A stretch of 14,251 nucleotides of DNA, from positions 1 through 14,251 of the forward strand of contig CAUDNR010004495.1 in the NCBI GenBank assembly GCA_958430865.1. Reading direction: 5' to 3'. Position 1 is the stretch's first letter. Every line of letters begins with the position of its first letter. This stretch comes from Entrophospora sp. SA101 (taxonomy: Eukaryota > Glomeromycota > Glomeromycetes > Entrophosporales > Entrophosporaceae). Made by a program: the position numbers and the translations under genes. This document shows positions 1-7,835 of the stretch, one piece after another. A model generated the notes under the pieces. The model saw only the letters and a program-made list of their open reading frames with translations. It made no database searches and was not told the origin of the DNA.

Positions 1-532
1 TCTGAGAGAGCAAAGGTTATCAGAGAGATTGAATTATTTTATTTATTTCCCAATCAACGGAGATGGAGAGATTGGTTCCCAGATATTTTGTAAATATAGT
101 ACAAATTTATATATAAATATAATTTATCTTTAAATTTTCTTGAAAAATAATTTAATTTTTTTGTTTTATTAGATGTTATTCAGTTCCAATTGAAGATATT
201 CAGAAAAAAATTAAAGAAATTGATGATTCAGAACACGAAACGTTTATTTCTGAGAAAGTCAGAGACCTTGTTGAAGCTCCTGAAAAATGCGATTAGGACC
301 AAGTCATAGATAAAATTGAAAAAGTCGAAGAAAATATCAATAATAGGTTTGAATTGTTGAATCAGGATCAAGTCAAAGAGAAAATTGAAGAAATTGAAAA
401 AAGTATGAAGAAATTGTTAAATGGTGGTGTGCGAATCAAATCAAAAAGAAATTTGAATAAATCGAAAAAAAAAACGTGAATAGTAATTTTAAGGAATTAT
501 TAGATGAATTCAAAAAAATCAAAATCGAATAA
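1..532 (+). pseudogene. 3' part of a two-exon Glomeromycotina family gene, broken
   Basis: Exon 1 (1-89) is open from the window edge and ends in an aromatic, basic stretch (YLFPNQRRWRDWFPDI). An 83-nt GT-AG intron (90-172, acceptor TTTTATTAG) follows, and the frame resumes across a phase-2 junction into YSVPIEDIQKKIKEIDD. The rest is lysine/glutamate-rich and probably coiled-coil. The reading is broken by TAG at 294-296, a frame change near the A run at about 397-403 and TAA at 458-460; the last frame ends at 530-532. The motif and intron position resemble a repetitive Rhizophagus protein family as I remember it, but I cannot name a function. The clean intron argues that this was a real gene; the stops argue that it is dead, or that the assembly has errors. 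The 5' part lies outside the window. Confidence 0.6.
90..172 (+). other. Intron of the 5'-edge pseudogene
   Basis: The donor GTAAAT at 90 and the acceptor TTTTATTAG ending at 172 bound 83 nt of AT-rich sequence. Removing it joins two reading frames that encode compatible protein on both sides (phase 2). Reading through instead meets TAA at once (91-93). Confidence 0.65.
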
Positions 533-753
533 TTGTATTCGGATGCGAATTCCGATTTGCTTAATTTTTAATATTAAATAAAGGAAATAGATTTTGTTTT
601 GTTTTTAAAATCAAAAGGTTGTTATTAATGATTGGCCAAACATACTAAAAATATAGTTCTTACCAAAATTGTAATTCTTATCATCTTATCAGATCATCCA
701 ATTTAGCAAAAAGTTTAGAGTTTAGGTATTAGCATCAGTTTCATGAATTTAAA

Positions 754-1145
754 ATGTTATCCACATTAATGGTACTATTTCCTCGCCAGCTTTTGAATGG
801 GAGCCTAATATATATCAGAATAGCCCATAAGGATGATTATCTGAAAATGGCTACACCAATCATCAGAAAATTATACAATTGTCATTTTCTAGCATATCAG
901 ATCTTAGGGATGACTGGTGCATGCATTGGCTGCAAGAAGATGGAACAATAAAGAGTTGAAAGACACCAATTCATTCCTGCTGCAAAACGTGTCAAATTAG
1001 ATACTTTATTGATAAGACCATGCATGGTGGGTGAAAATGAAGTTGTTTATATGGAGGGAGGATGCTATGTCAAAGGAAAAAAGTAAAGTTGGAATTGCCG
1101 CAGAAGTTTTCAAAAACATTAATTACAAACTATTTAAAAACATAA
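754..1145 (+). pseudogene. Frame-broken coding remnant, unrecognised
   Basis: No family is recognised. One frame is open from ATG 754 to TAA 1084-1086 with a single internal TAA (949-951). A second frame looks more protein-like in the first half (FEWEPNIYQNSP near 792-827, then SSISDLRDDWCMHWLQEDG near 885-941) and again after an A run at about 1078, ending at TAA 1143-1145. The first frame looks better between about 950 and 1083 (HQFIPAAKRVKLDTLLIRP, then MVGENEVVYMEGGCYVKG). The simplest reading is one old gene with several small indels that switch frame back and forth. The direction is fairly sure; the function is unknown. It could be a transposon-derived ORF. Confidence 0.35.
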
Positions 1146-1881
1146 AAAGCTAAATCACTAGAATTACGCTTCATTCTTCAAATCTAGATTATTACTGTCT
1201 CACATGACATTCTCAACAATCAAGGAATATTAATATTAAATATATAGACCTCTTTCAACTAAATTTTTGATTCACATAAAATTTTGGTATAACGAATATT
1301 AAATGCAATTTTCTTATGTGTCTGTCCCATAAATTCGTTGAACGAGATTGGACTGTAGAACTTGAACTAAAGATATTGACCACAATTAGGGATGGAAACG
1401 GTGTGATTCAGTTTATAAACCATCAGTTTGACAAACGAACTGAACGTTTATAATTTTGTAATCACAATAAGTTTATTTTATTTATTAATACAAAAATAAA
1501 TAATTTATATAAACAAAAGAATCGGAATGCACGTTCCAATTTATACCATATTAATATGTAGCTTAGATTTTGGCAAAAAAAGATTTTTTTTTGGTTTTAT
1601 TTAATAATTATGATTAATTTATAATCGAAACACAAGGTTATGAGAGTTAGTCTATCAAACGATTGATCTTTCTATCAGACTTAGGTTCAATTGTGACGCT
1701 TGCTTTTGAATGAATAGTCTATCGATTTGAAAAATAAATACAGTGGCTTCATATTTTTCTCTATGGTGTATCCTTGTGATATTTCGTGCAATTATTTTAC
1801 TTGGTCTCGTTTCTTTATTTTTATCCATTGACACTTATTATTGTTACGTAGGATTCTAATTCTGACCAATTGACTCCCACA
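1146..1881. other. AT-rich intergenic stretch
   Basis: No convincing coding sequence on either strand. The only hint of structure is at about 1387, where AGGGATGGAAACGG resembles the G-rich start of some hAT-type terminal repeats. I found no matching opposite end, so no element is called. Several short A/T runs are present. Confidence 0.4.
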
Positions 1882-2070
1882 TCACCTATCTCTATTTTGA
1901 AGATTTAAGAGTGCTTCCATTAATTTGTCTTCTTCACGGTTCATATTACAACGAACTGGTCCCTTCTTCTCCTTTATTACCAGGCATCTTCCTTTTTTCT
2001 GAAATACAGATTTGTAATTCATAAACCTTTCCAATAATTGTTCCATTTTCATATGGATATTTATTGACAT
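1882..2070 (-). CDS. Small hypothetical ORF or exon
   Basis: A 62-residue minus-strand ORF starts at ATG 2070. It is rich in charged residues (MKMEQLLERFMNYKSVFQKK, then NREEDKLMEALLNLQNRDR) and could form a helix. No domain is recognised. Its 3' end, GATAGGTGATG, contains a possible splice donor, so it may be an internal exon of a lost gene rather than a complete protein. No partner exon was found. Chance remains a real possibility at this length. Confidence 0.2.
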   Translation of the reverse strand: MSINIHMKMEQLLERFMNYKSVFQKKGRCLVIKEKKGPVRCNMNREEDKLMEALLNLQNRDR

Positions 2071-2632
2071 TGATTGTTATCTCCTCCTGTCTACATTGAG
2101 ATTTATCACTGCGAGCGGTTTTCCAAACTTAATTCTCAATTCTTATGACTGTCTAGTGTAATTGGTATTATTTTCCTTTTGATAGTTGTATTAAAATACA
2201 TGGCAGTAACCCGAATCATTTCAGCATTAAGGTGATGAGAAAGTTCAAGCTTAGCCCGGATACACAGCATGTTATAGTTGCTCGAAGGTAACGTCTGCAT
2301 TTAGTTTTGGTAAATCAGTAACAATAAAGTATGGTGATGTTAATGCAGATATTAATGGTTTTTTTTATCTGTTTTTATTTCGATATCTTTTTTTCTTCTA
2401 TCAAGGTTATTAACTCGGAATGGAATTGATTGGTGGCATGTTTGATGTTGATTCAGTCTGTTGATCAGTTCCAATCTTGTCTTTGGAATAGAATTCAGCT
2501 GATGAAACCTTAATTCTTATTCTTTTTTCCGCTTAGTTCATTAGGCAAATGGTTATATTGGATGCCATATCTGCTAGCGTTGAATGAGTTTCTCTGATGA
2601 TATTATTGTTGTTATTATTACTACTATTATCA
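2071..2632. other. Intergenic stretch with simple-sequence DNA
   Basis: No gene seen. It contains T-rich blocks and an imperfect ATT/GTT trinucleotide tract (about 2600-2635) directly beside the left target duplication of the following hAT-type element. Confidence 0.4.
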
Positions 2633-2640
2633 TTATGGTT
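2633..2640. repeat. Left 8-bp target-site duplication
   Basis: TTATGGTT directly precedes the left terminal repeat at 2641 and is repeated exactly at 3290-3297 after the right terminal repeat. Eight base pairs is the standard target duplication length of hAT transposons. Confidence 0.75.
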
Positions 2641-3289
2641 CGAGTTTGGATGACGAAATCTCTCTTTTTTTTTGTCGCACGACTAAAATAAATGGGACAA
2701 AATAGGAATTTTACATTTTGAGGAATTTGAGGAATTTGACGAAAATGATGAAAATGACGAAATCAATTATTTTAAATTATTTACATTTTTGTTCAAGGAG
2801 CAAATTAAAAAAATAAAATTCATGATGTCAAATTCTAATTCACCAATTACTTCTCATATAACGCGAATTTACAAATATTAAATTTAGATAATATATCTGA
2901 AAGTTCATTTAACAATAATCAAGAATTAGCTCCAGGACGTCCTGTATCTGGTGTATGAAAAAAGTAAAAGGACATTACTCAGCATCTCGCAAAAAATTCT
3001 CCAAAAATCTGGAACGCATTTTAAACCCAAGGTACATTTAGCTAATGAATGTCCTGGATGTCATTATTCTATTTTTCGTTTTTATTTGGATGAAATTAAC
3101 AATCAACAAAACAATGAAATTCTCAAGCTCTTTTGTCAAACTTTTATGAAGGCACTGTTCTAACTGACCAAAGAAAATATTCAATCGATTTTGACTTTTG
3201 CCCTCATCACTTTTGTCACATTTCGTCACCATGTGCCCCGTTTGACGAAATATTTTTTAACTCTAAAATATTTTCGTCGCCCAACCTTG
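2641..3289 (+). mobile_element. Short hAT-type DNA transposon remnant, 649 bp
   Basis: The right end read inward begins CAAGGTTGGGCGACGAAAA (complement of 3271-3289), a typical hAT start (CARGGTTGGG). The left end CGAGTTTGGATGACGAAAT (2641-2659) matches it at 14 of 19 positions without gaps. Exact 8-bp duplications flank both ends. Inside each end are GACGAAA-type repeats in opposite orientation (left about 2717-2765, right about 3195-3250), as expected for subterminal transposase-binding repeats. The interior holds a decayed BED zinc-finger reading frame at 2815-3130 but no RNase-H-like catalytic core. It is therefore an internally deleted, non-autonomous copy that relied on a full-length relative. 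The left terminus has drifted more than the right, so the insertion is old. Confidence 0.72.
2815..3130 (+). pseudogene. Decayed BED zinc-finger segment of hAT transposase
   Basis: The order of recognisable pieces matches the N-terminus of fungal hAT transposases: a Ser/Asn-rich leader (MSNSNSPITSH, about 2825), then GRPVSGV (about 2936), VKGHYSAS (about 2963), then KPKVHLANECPGC (about 3026) and FRFYLDEINNQQN. BED fingers bind DNA through a Cys/Cys/His/Cys zinc site. Here the first cysteine pair appears lost (the stretch after KGHYSAS reads RKKFSK), while the HLANEC part survives. At least one frame change separates the two halves, and several stops interrupt the leader. It lies wholly inside the 2641-3289 element in the same orientation as the expected 5' exon. 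It cannot encode a working DNA-binding domain. Confidence 0.6.
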
Positions 3290-3297
3290 TTATGGTT
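3290..3297. repeat. Right 8-bp target-site duplication
   Basis: TTATGGTT directly follows the right hAT-type terminus and is identical to 2633-2640. Confidence 0.75.
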
Positions 3298-3849
3298 CGG
3301 CGGTCTTGGATTGGACATTTTACTATTATTAGTGTTGTGACTTGCCATTATCATTTGGTAATATAAGCATTGTACGTTCTTTTTAGAAAACTTAAAAAAA
3401 TGTTTTTAGCCAAAATTATAATAAAATTGTAAACAATCTTATTCACAAAATGATAAAAAAAATATATACGTGTCTTTGAATATTGTACTATTATTATAGT
3501 TTTTGAGACATTTTGCACATGGCTGTTATATTATTATTGTGACTACCGTAACTATTAATGCTGTTGTTTGTAAATCTATGATCGGGCTTATTGCTATTAT
3601 AATTATTATTACTATCGTTGTCCTGAAGGAGACAACTTCTATTGGAATAGCTGGTTGATCACATCGATAAAAACAAGCCCCCACGCATCCTCTAGTTGGT
3701 TTGAATTTATCATCCAGAAAGTTGGTTATCAAAGTAATTTATCCCTATGGTCATTTTGGGCTACATTTCCAGGTGTCATTAATTTGATTTGCAAAATAAG
3801 CATACAAAGCTCCTTCTTTAAAAATATGCCATTTCAAAGGTTTCAGCTA
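3298..3849. other. Intergenic stretch between two transposable elements
   Basis: No supportable gene. Short open frames occur on both strands at about 3526-3882. The minus-strand pieces (for example KFKPTRGCVGACFY) faintly recall the mid-region of hAT transposases but cannot be assembled into a continuous match. ATT/ATTATT tracts occur at about 3530-3620. Confidence 0.35.
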
Positions 3850-4719
3850 GAGATGCGCCACGCACAGTGTGTGCGCGCATAGTTCTCATGTTGTATTACA
3901 TAGCATGCATGTACAAGTTTCTCCATATTAATACATAATGGTCAATTATAAAATAGTGTAAATATATATTGTTTTAGTTGTTAAGACTTTTTCCTTACTT
4001 AAATATTGAGGTTTTTTTCTTAATATACATATAGTTATATTTTTAATTCAATAAGTATAACATTCTTGAAATTATGATATTATTTTTAATGTCAATTATT
4101 AATAAATATAAGTATTTTTGTAGACATTAATTAATAAATATTTCTAGTTAAAGAATATATATATAAATATGCTATTTGATTTTTTAAGGGCCAACATTAT
4201 TGCGCATTTGTGACAATTCTCTGTGTGCTATTACTATTACTATCTCTTAAACGGTCAAAGTATTCTTTAATGGTAACGCGAAATGATTTTTTGATCACGA
4301 TCTTGCATTCTTATTGGCCAATTTAACGATCTGCAAAGTAAAAATAGTCAATCGACCAACTTTTAAAGAAGCCGTTTTTCTGTAATTCAGCTATCACACA
4401 CCACTTCCAATTAGAGGGCTTTCATAAGCGTCTTACTCGCCGAAAGAATAATTGGAGGTAATGGGTGGCGGGATTTTACGAAAACCACAAGGACAACAAC
4501 CGAATTTTTATTCACATATCAAACAGCTGAATCCCAAAGATCATTTTCGTATTAGGAAGTAATACCTTCAGAAAAAGTTTTTTTATAATAGAAAAAAATT
4601 TTCGGTTATCAATAGTCGAAAAACCGTTTAAGGGATAATACTAATACACTATATGCATTATGTGCACTATGCGCACAGTGCACGAAAAAAAATCAGGGTT
4701 ACTATGAATGGCACATCTC
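3850..4719. mobile_element. Inverted-repeat DNA element without transposase (MITE-like), about 870 bp
   Basis: The left end GAGATGCGCCA (3850-3860) and the right end TGGCACATCTC (4709-4719) form an 11-bp terminal inverted repeat with one mismatch, and TA flanks each side (3848-3849, 4720-4721). Subterminal GTGTGCGCGCATAG on the left and CTATGCGCACAGTGCACG on the right are also inverted relatives. A longer imperfect inverted pair sits inside (4201-4256 with 4620-4680). No transposase frame is seen. A TA duplication suggests Tc1/mariner-type mobilisation. If the flanking TA belongs to the repeat, TAGAGATG would suit some hAT ends, but no 8-bp duplication is present. The AT-rich block at about 3885-4195 has no counterpart in the right arm and may be a later insertion. 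Confidence 0.5.
4201..4680. repeat. Imperfect long inverted repeat (foldback)
   Basis: The left arm at 4201-4256 (TGCGCATTTGTG through CTCTTAAACGGT) matches the complement of about 4620-4680 (TGCGCATAGTGC through CCCTTAAACGG) with small gaps, centred near 4438. Weaker pairing continues inward (AATGGTAACGCGAAATG against the complement of the 4595-4615 region). An inner stem, ACTTCCAATTA (4404-4414) with TAATTGGAGGT (4451-4461), shares nearly the same centre. This fits an eroded long-terminal-repeat MITE that can fold into a hairpin. Confidence 0.5.
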
Positions 4720-4835
4720 TAATTATAGTTCTCTGTGACGAGGTTTGACGAATTTAACATATATATATTTCATTTTATCAACCAATAAAAATTATCAAAA
4801 ATCACATGATATGTTCGTACAATGTACTAAAAAAT

Positions 4836-4883
4836 TTTTAAGCTCATACGTACGTGTACGATACGTGTACGAATCCCAACCCT
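4836..4883. repeat. Isolated hAT-like terminus with internal direct repeat
   Basis: The complement of the sequence ending at 4883 reads CAGGGTTGGGATTCG, which matches the start of many hAT terminal repeats. The adjacent sequence holds a direct repeat of ACGTGTACGA (about 4850-4871), like subterminal binding sites. No matching left end with an 8-bp duplication was found. CAGGGTT at 4694 is too short to accept and lacks a duplication. It is probably a truncated end of an old element. Confidence 0.35.
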
Positions 4884-5125
4884 GAGTTAGAAGTTATGCT
4901 ATAATTGTTGATGACTCTAAATGATCGGCACCATACCACTTGAGAAAATTCCATCAAAGTGTCCACTTCATGTTCAAAGTTATATCATTCAGTTAATTTT
5001 ATTTTTTTTATTTGTTTCCACTTTTTAATTCTATATGGCTTGTTATTGATTAGCTAATTATAACAATGAGGACAATTATAGAATATGTTAAAACCTATAT
5101 TTTAATGCATATTTCTTTTGAAACA

Positions 5126-5398
5126 TCAAGGAATTCTTAGATTTACCATTCTCATCCAGTGTTGGAAATTTCCTGTTCCAGTAGGAAATTTTGTTCCAGT
5201 GTTCCAGTTCCAGCAATTTTCCTCATCGCTATCAATATTACAATCATCACCTTGATTTAGTAAATTGATTGCTTCTGCTAAGCTACAAAAGGCATTAATA
5301 TTATGATAAATTCTTTGAAAATTATTGTTATCTAAAGATTTTTTAAAAGTCGTGATCTTTATAAAACCTTCCGAAAAGAATGATGTTTCCAAAGTCAA
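5126..5398 (-). CDS. Hypothetical ORF, possible remnant
   Basis: A 90-codon minus-strand frame is open from 5398, where the first codon is TTG, so no ATG start is available; TAA lies six codons upstream. The middle reads like protein (FCSLAEAINLLNQGDDCN, then DSDEEN). The C-terminal third comes from a GGAAC/TTCC repeat (about 5150-5215), giving WNWNTGTKFPTGTGN, which may be repeat-derived rather than coding. No domain is recognised. It could be an internal exon or part of a transposon. No splice partners were found. Confidence 0.22.
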   Translation of the reverse strand: MTLETSFFSEGFIKITTFKKSLDNNNFQRIYHNINAFCSLAEAINLLNQGDDCNIDSDEENCWNWNTGTKFPTGTGNFQHWMRMVNLRIP

Positions 5399-5929
5399 AA
5401 GATGTAGGGTTCTTTAAGAAGCCATTACTTGATAACAAAAAAAGTTGTTGACACATAAAAAAATTGCATTAAAAGAGCGGAAATAAGAGAATTTATCTAC
5501 TTAGAAGCATAGAGAATGTTTAATTACAATATTTTTGCCTACAAAAGTAGCATTTGCCGCGGTCACGTTTACTTCGTCGACAATTATTTCATCGACAAAC
5601 ACTTCACTGACAGTTAGTTTAACATGAGTTGATATTATCACTGACTATTTTAGTGATTATAATAATTGATAATAATTATAGTGTGGATCAGAAAAATTGA
5701 CATTTCGTTTGAATCAAAACTCAGGAGATATTTATTTTTCTGATGATAATTCTTTTCAAGATGCATGAAATTCGGCCATCCAAATTTTCTTTTTATCTAA
5801 ATTCCCTGATGCTTCTGAAATCATGATTCCTAGACTCAATCAGGATTAACAACTAGACAAATTATATTAATAATTATAATCAATGCGTATGTTACGCTAA
5901 AATCATATGAACTGTGATTGTCGATGAAC
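5399..5929. other. Intergenic stretch with repeat motif and traces of coding
   Basis: At about 5567-5611 a spaced motif recurs three times (CTTCGTCGAC, TTTCATCGAC, CTTCACTGAC), like subterminal repeats of a DNA element, but no end could be defined. A short plus-strand frame at about 5725-5848 (GDIYFSDDNSF, then SKFPDASEIMIPRLNQD) looks coding-like but carries a stop and has no context. It may be an upstream part of the remnant that follows. Confidence 0.3.
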
Positions 5930-6330
5930 TGTATGTCGATCATTATATTAGAATCAAGTGAGAGATAACCCGTGTTATCACGACGATTCTAAAAGAGTGA
6001 AAAAATCTAAAAGGTAAAAGTGTATAATGGAAGCCGTGTTAATTTTTTGTTTGTGTTTAATTTAACAGCGATGCATTTAATCATTTATAAATTGCGACAA
6101 TTTTTAGCGGTAAAAGGAATTGAAAAAAAAGATCTTGAACAGATAGAGACATTTGGACTACTTGTATATAGTAAGAATTAAATATTATAACGTGATTTGA
6201 TTGTACTTTTCTTAATCTTTATATCTTTTTTATTTAGAAAAGAATTTTTTTCTATATTCAACACATTGGGTTGACGGATATATTTAGTTGATAAAATATA
6301 ATTGAATCGATGTTGGAATTTAAGGTAAAA
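5930..6330 (+). pseudogene. Gene remnant with two recognisable introns, unrecognised family
   Basis: Three coding blocks are joined by plausible GT-AG introns. Block 1 (about 5938-6013) includes NQVRDNPCYHDDSKRVKKSK after an in-frame TAG. A 55-nt intron (6014-6068) then leads to AFNHL. After a one-base frame change near 6080 comes YKLRQFLAVKGIEKKDLEQI (about 6087-6146), then TFGLLVY. A 67-nt intron (6171-6237, GTAAGA to TTATTTAG) joins TAT-A to AA to give KKNFFLYSTHWVDG. A further one-base loss near 6280 would restore IYLVDKI. The splice junctions preserve coding sense, so this was once a real spliced gene. The WVDG-containing C-terminus is reminiscent of Rhizophagus multigene families, but I cannot identify it. 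It is broken by at least two indels and a stop. Confidence 0.45.
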
Positions 6331-6716
6331 TTTATTTTGCAAAAATCGCGTCTTTTATTTTAACTTTTTTAATGCATATCTTTCTATTTGTATGTAGTCT
6401 CGCGTTCTTCATTGTATGAGCATGCAAATTTCCTTATGCAAAATAAACCAGTAACATATGACCAAAGAAAAAAAAAAGAAGTTCTCATTTTGGCATTTCC
6501 GAAAAATAATTGGTTAAAATATAACTTGGTATTTTAGTTTAACAATAATGTGAGGAATTATTTGATCATGTATAACATTATTTAGATTTAAAAACCGAAT
6601 GGGTAAAAAAAAATTTTTAAAATTAGAATTTATATATGTACGCGTGAAAATTATGTTAACTTCAAAACTGTTTTATTAAAACGATGTGTTTGCAGATAAT
6701 TTTATGTAATCAATCA
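6331..6716. other. AT-rich intergenic stretch
   Basis: Homopolymer-rich (A runs at about 6469-6480 and 6605-6613). No coding sequence, RNA gene or paired repeat seen. Confidence 0.4.
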
Positions 6717-7035
6717 CTTTTTTCGGTTTTGTTACATGAAAACTTCGCAAAGATTCAGGAGATGACAAAATATAGTACACAAGCCTGAACAATTGTATTG
6801 TTAAAAAAAATCAACAGTTACTAGTTTAGTGATGCCTCGATAACAAAACAGTGTGCTGAAAAACCTTCTTGAACGGTCATTCATCTATTATTATTGATAA
6901 TTTTTCATAATGATTTTCAAAATACATGAGGCAAGTAAACTTGACTCAATGTAGATGCTTGTGGTATAGAGCCTCCTTCGCACAAGTGTTTTTTAAAGAA
7001 TGGTAATAGTTTATCTCTTTTTCCGGTGTTTGCAA
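6717..7035 (-). pseudogene. hAT transposase remnant (catalytic-region start)
   Basis: Read on the minus strand, four pieces appear in order but in shifting frames: KLLPFFKKHLCEGGSIPQAS then LSQVYLPHVF (7012-6920), FENHYEKLSIIIDE (about 6924-6880), RRFFSTLFCYRGITKLVTVD (about 6865-6805), and NNTIVQACVLYFVIS (about 6810-6765) followed by a stop and more open frame. This order matches fungal hAT transposases of the CGG-binding-protein type: a pre-catalytic helix, then the first catalytic Asp in the IDE region of the RNase-H-like fold, then the FxYRGxTKLVxVxF strand. Only about 100 codons survive, with at least three frame changes. No terminal repeats were located around it. It is unrelated in position and strand to the 2641-3289 element. 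Confidence 0.5.
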
Positions 7036-7588
7036 TTTAAATCTTTTTTTGAACTATTTGAACTTTAAACTGTTAATTGATTAAATAACAAACTTTGCCG
7101 ATCAGTTATTTAACAGCTATTTAACCAATCTGAAAATTATTTAACTAACAAAGTTCATTACGCATCTGGAAAACAATATCAAATATCGTTATTATAATTT
7201 CATCACTTGAGATTTATTTTTTGATCAAATCAATGTTAGTAATAATGATATTATTATTACAGCAAGAGGTTACATCGAGATCGACTCTGACTTAGGAACT
7301 GAAATATGACGAAGTTATTGCGGCAATTCAAAGAGGCACCGAAGAAAAGGAAGAAGATTTGGGCCACCAATGTCTATAAAAATGCTTTAAAAAGCATTCA
7401 AAATCTATATAATTACTTGCAACACATAATAATGATATACAATCAAACAGTTTTTGTTTCAGGATTAAAAGATTTAAAATAATTCTTTAATATAAACTAG
7501 TATGGATATTATTTAGATAAAGAATAGTGTCTTTTTTTCTATCTATTTTACTAAATAATTATTTTTTCAATCATTATATTAATTTTAC
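7036..7588. other. Intergenic stretch, possible isolated exon
   Basis: Mostly AT-rich. A plus-strand piece at about 7262-7380, preceded by an acceptor-like TATTATTACAG, reads ELKYDEVIAAIQRGTEEKEE before a stop, but TAG lies upstream in the same frame and no partner exon was found. A small hairpin (ATGCTTTAAAAAGCAT, about 7382-7397) follows. Nothing here is firm. Confidence 0.3.
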
Positions 7589-7616
7589 AAATAAATAAAT
7601 AAATAAATAAATAAAT
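7589..7616. repeat. (AAAT)7 microsatellite
   Basis: Seven uninterrupted AAAT units. It lies about 220 bp beyond the stop codon of the modular gene on its 3' side. Confidence 0.9.
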
Positions 7617-7643
7617 TTAAACGTCTTTTTTTGTTTACATATT

Positions 7644-7691
7644 TCGATAAGTCAGATCATCATGCCAAGCCACTTGTGTCCGACTTATCGA
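7644..7691. repeat. Perfect 10-bp inverted repeat, 28-nt loop
   Basis: TCGATAAGTC (7644-7653) pairs exactly with GACTTATCGA (7682-7691). It sits about 145 bp beyond the stop codon of the modular gene. It may be a transposon-end fragment or an RNA hairpin in the 3' flank; the sequence does not decide. Confidence 0.5.
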
Positions 7692-7835
7692 GTTTACCCA
7701 ACCCAAAAAACTATTATTATTAAAATTTATCTGAATCTAATTAAATACATATTAATTAATTAATAAATAATAAAATACAAAATATAAATGTACGAATTAG
7801 AGATAAACAAATAAAGTTTTAAAATGAATGAATAA

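Noticed and set aside
1380..1410. Possible hAT left end AGGGATGGAAACGG.
   Set aside because: No complementary right end or target duplication could be found nearby.
3038..3366. Frames on both strands over the right part of the hAT-type element.
   Set aside because: They overlap the BED remnant and the terminal repeats and show no protein character of their own.
3526..3882. Open frames on both strands between the two transposable elements, with faint hAT-like pieces on the minus strand.
   Set aside because: The pieces are short, interrupted by stops and do not line up in a consistent order. The overlapping plus-strand frame is no better.
4694..4883. A 190-bp mini-element bounded by CAGGGTT and AACCCTG.
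   Set aside because: Only seven terminal bases pair and the flanks show no 8-bp duplication. The left end lies inside the terminus of another element.
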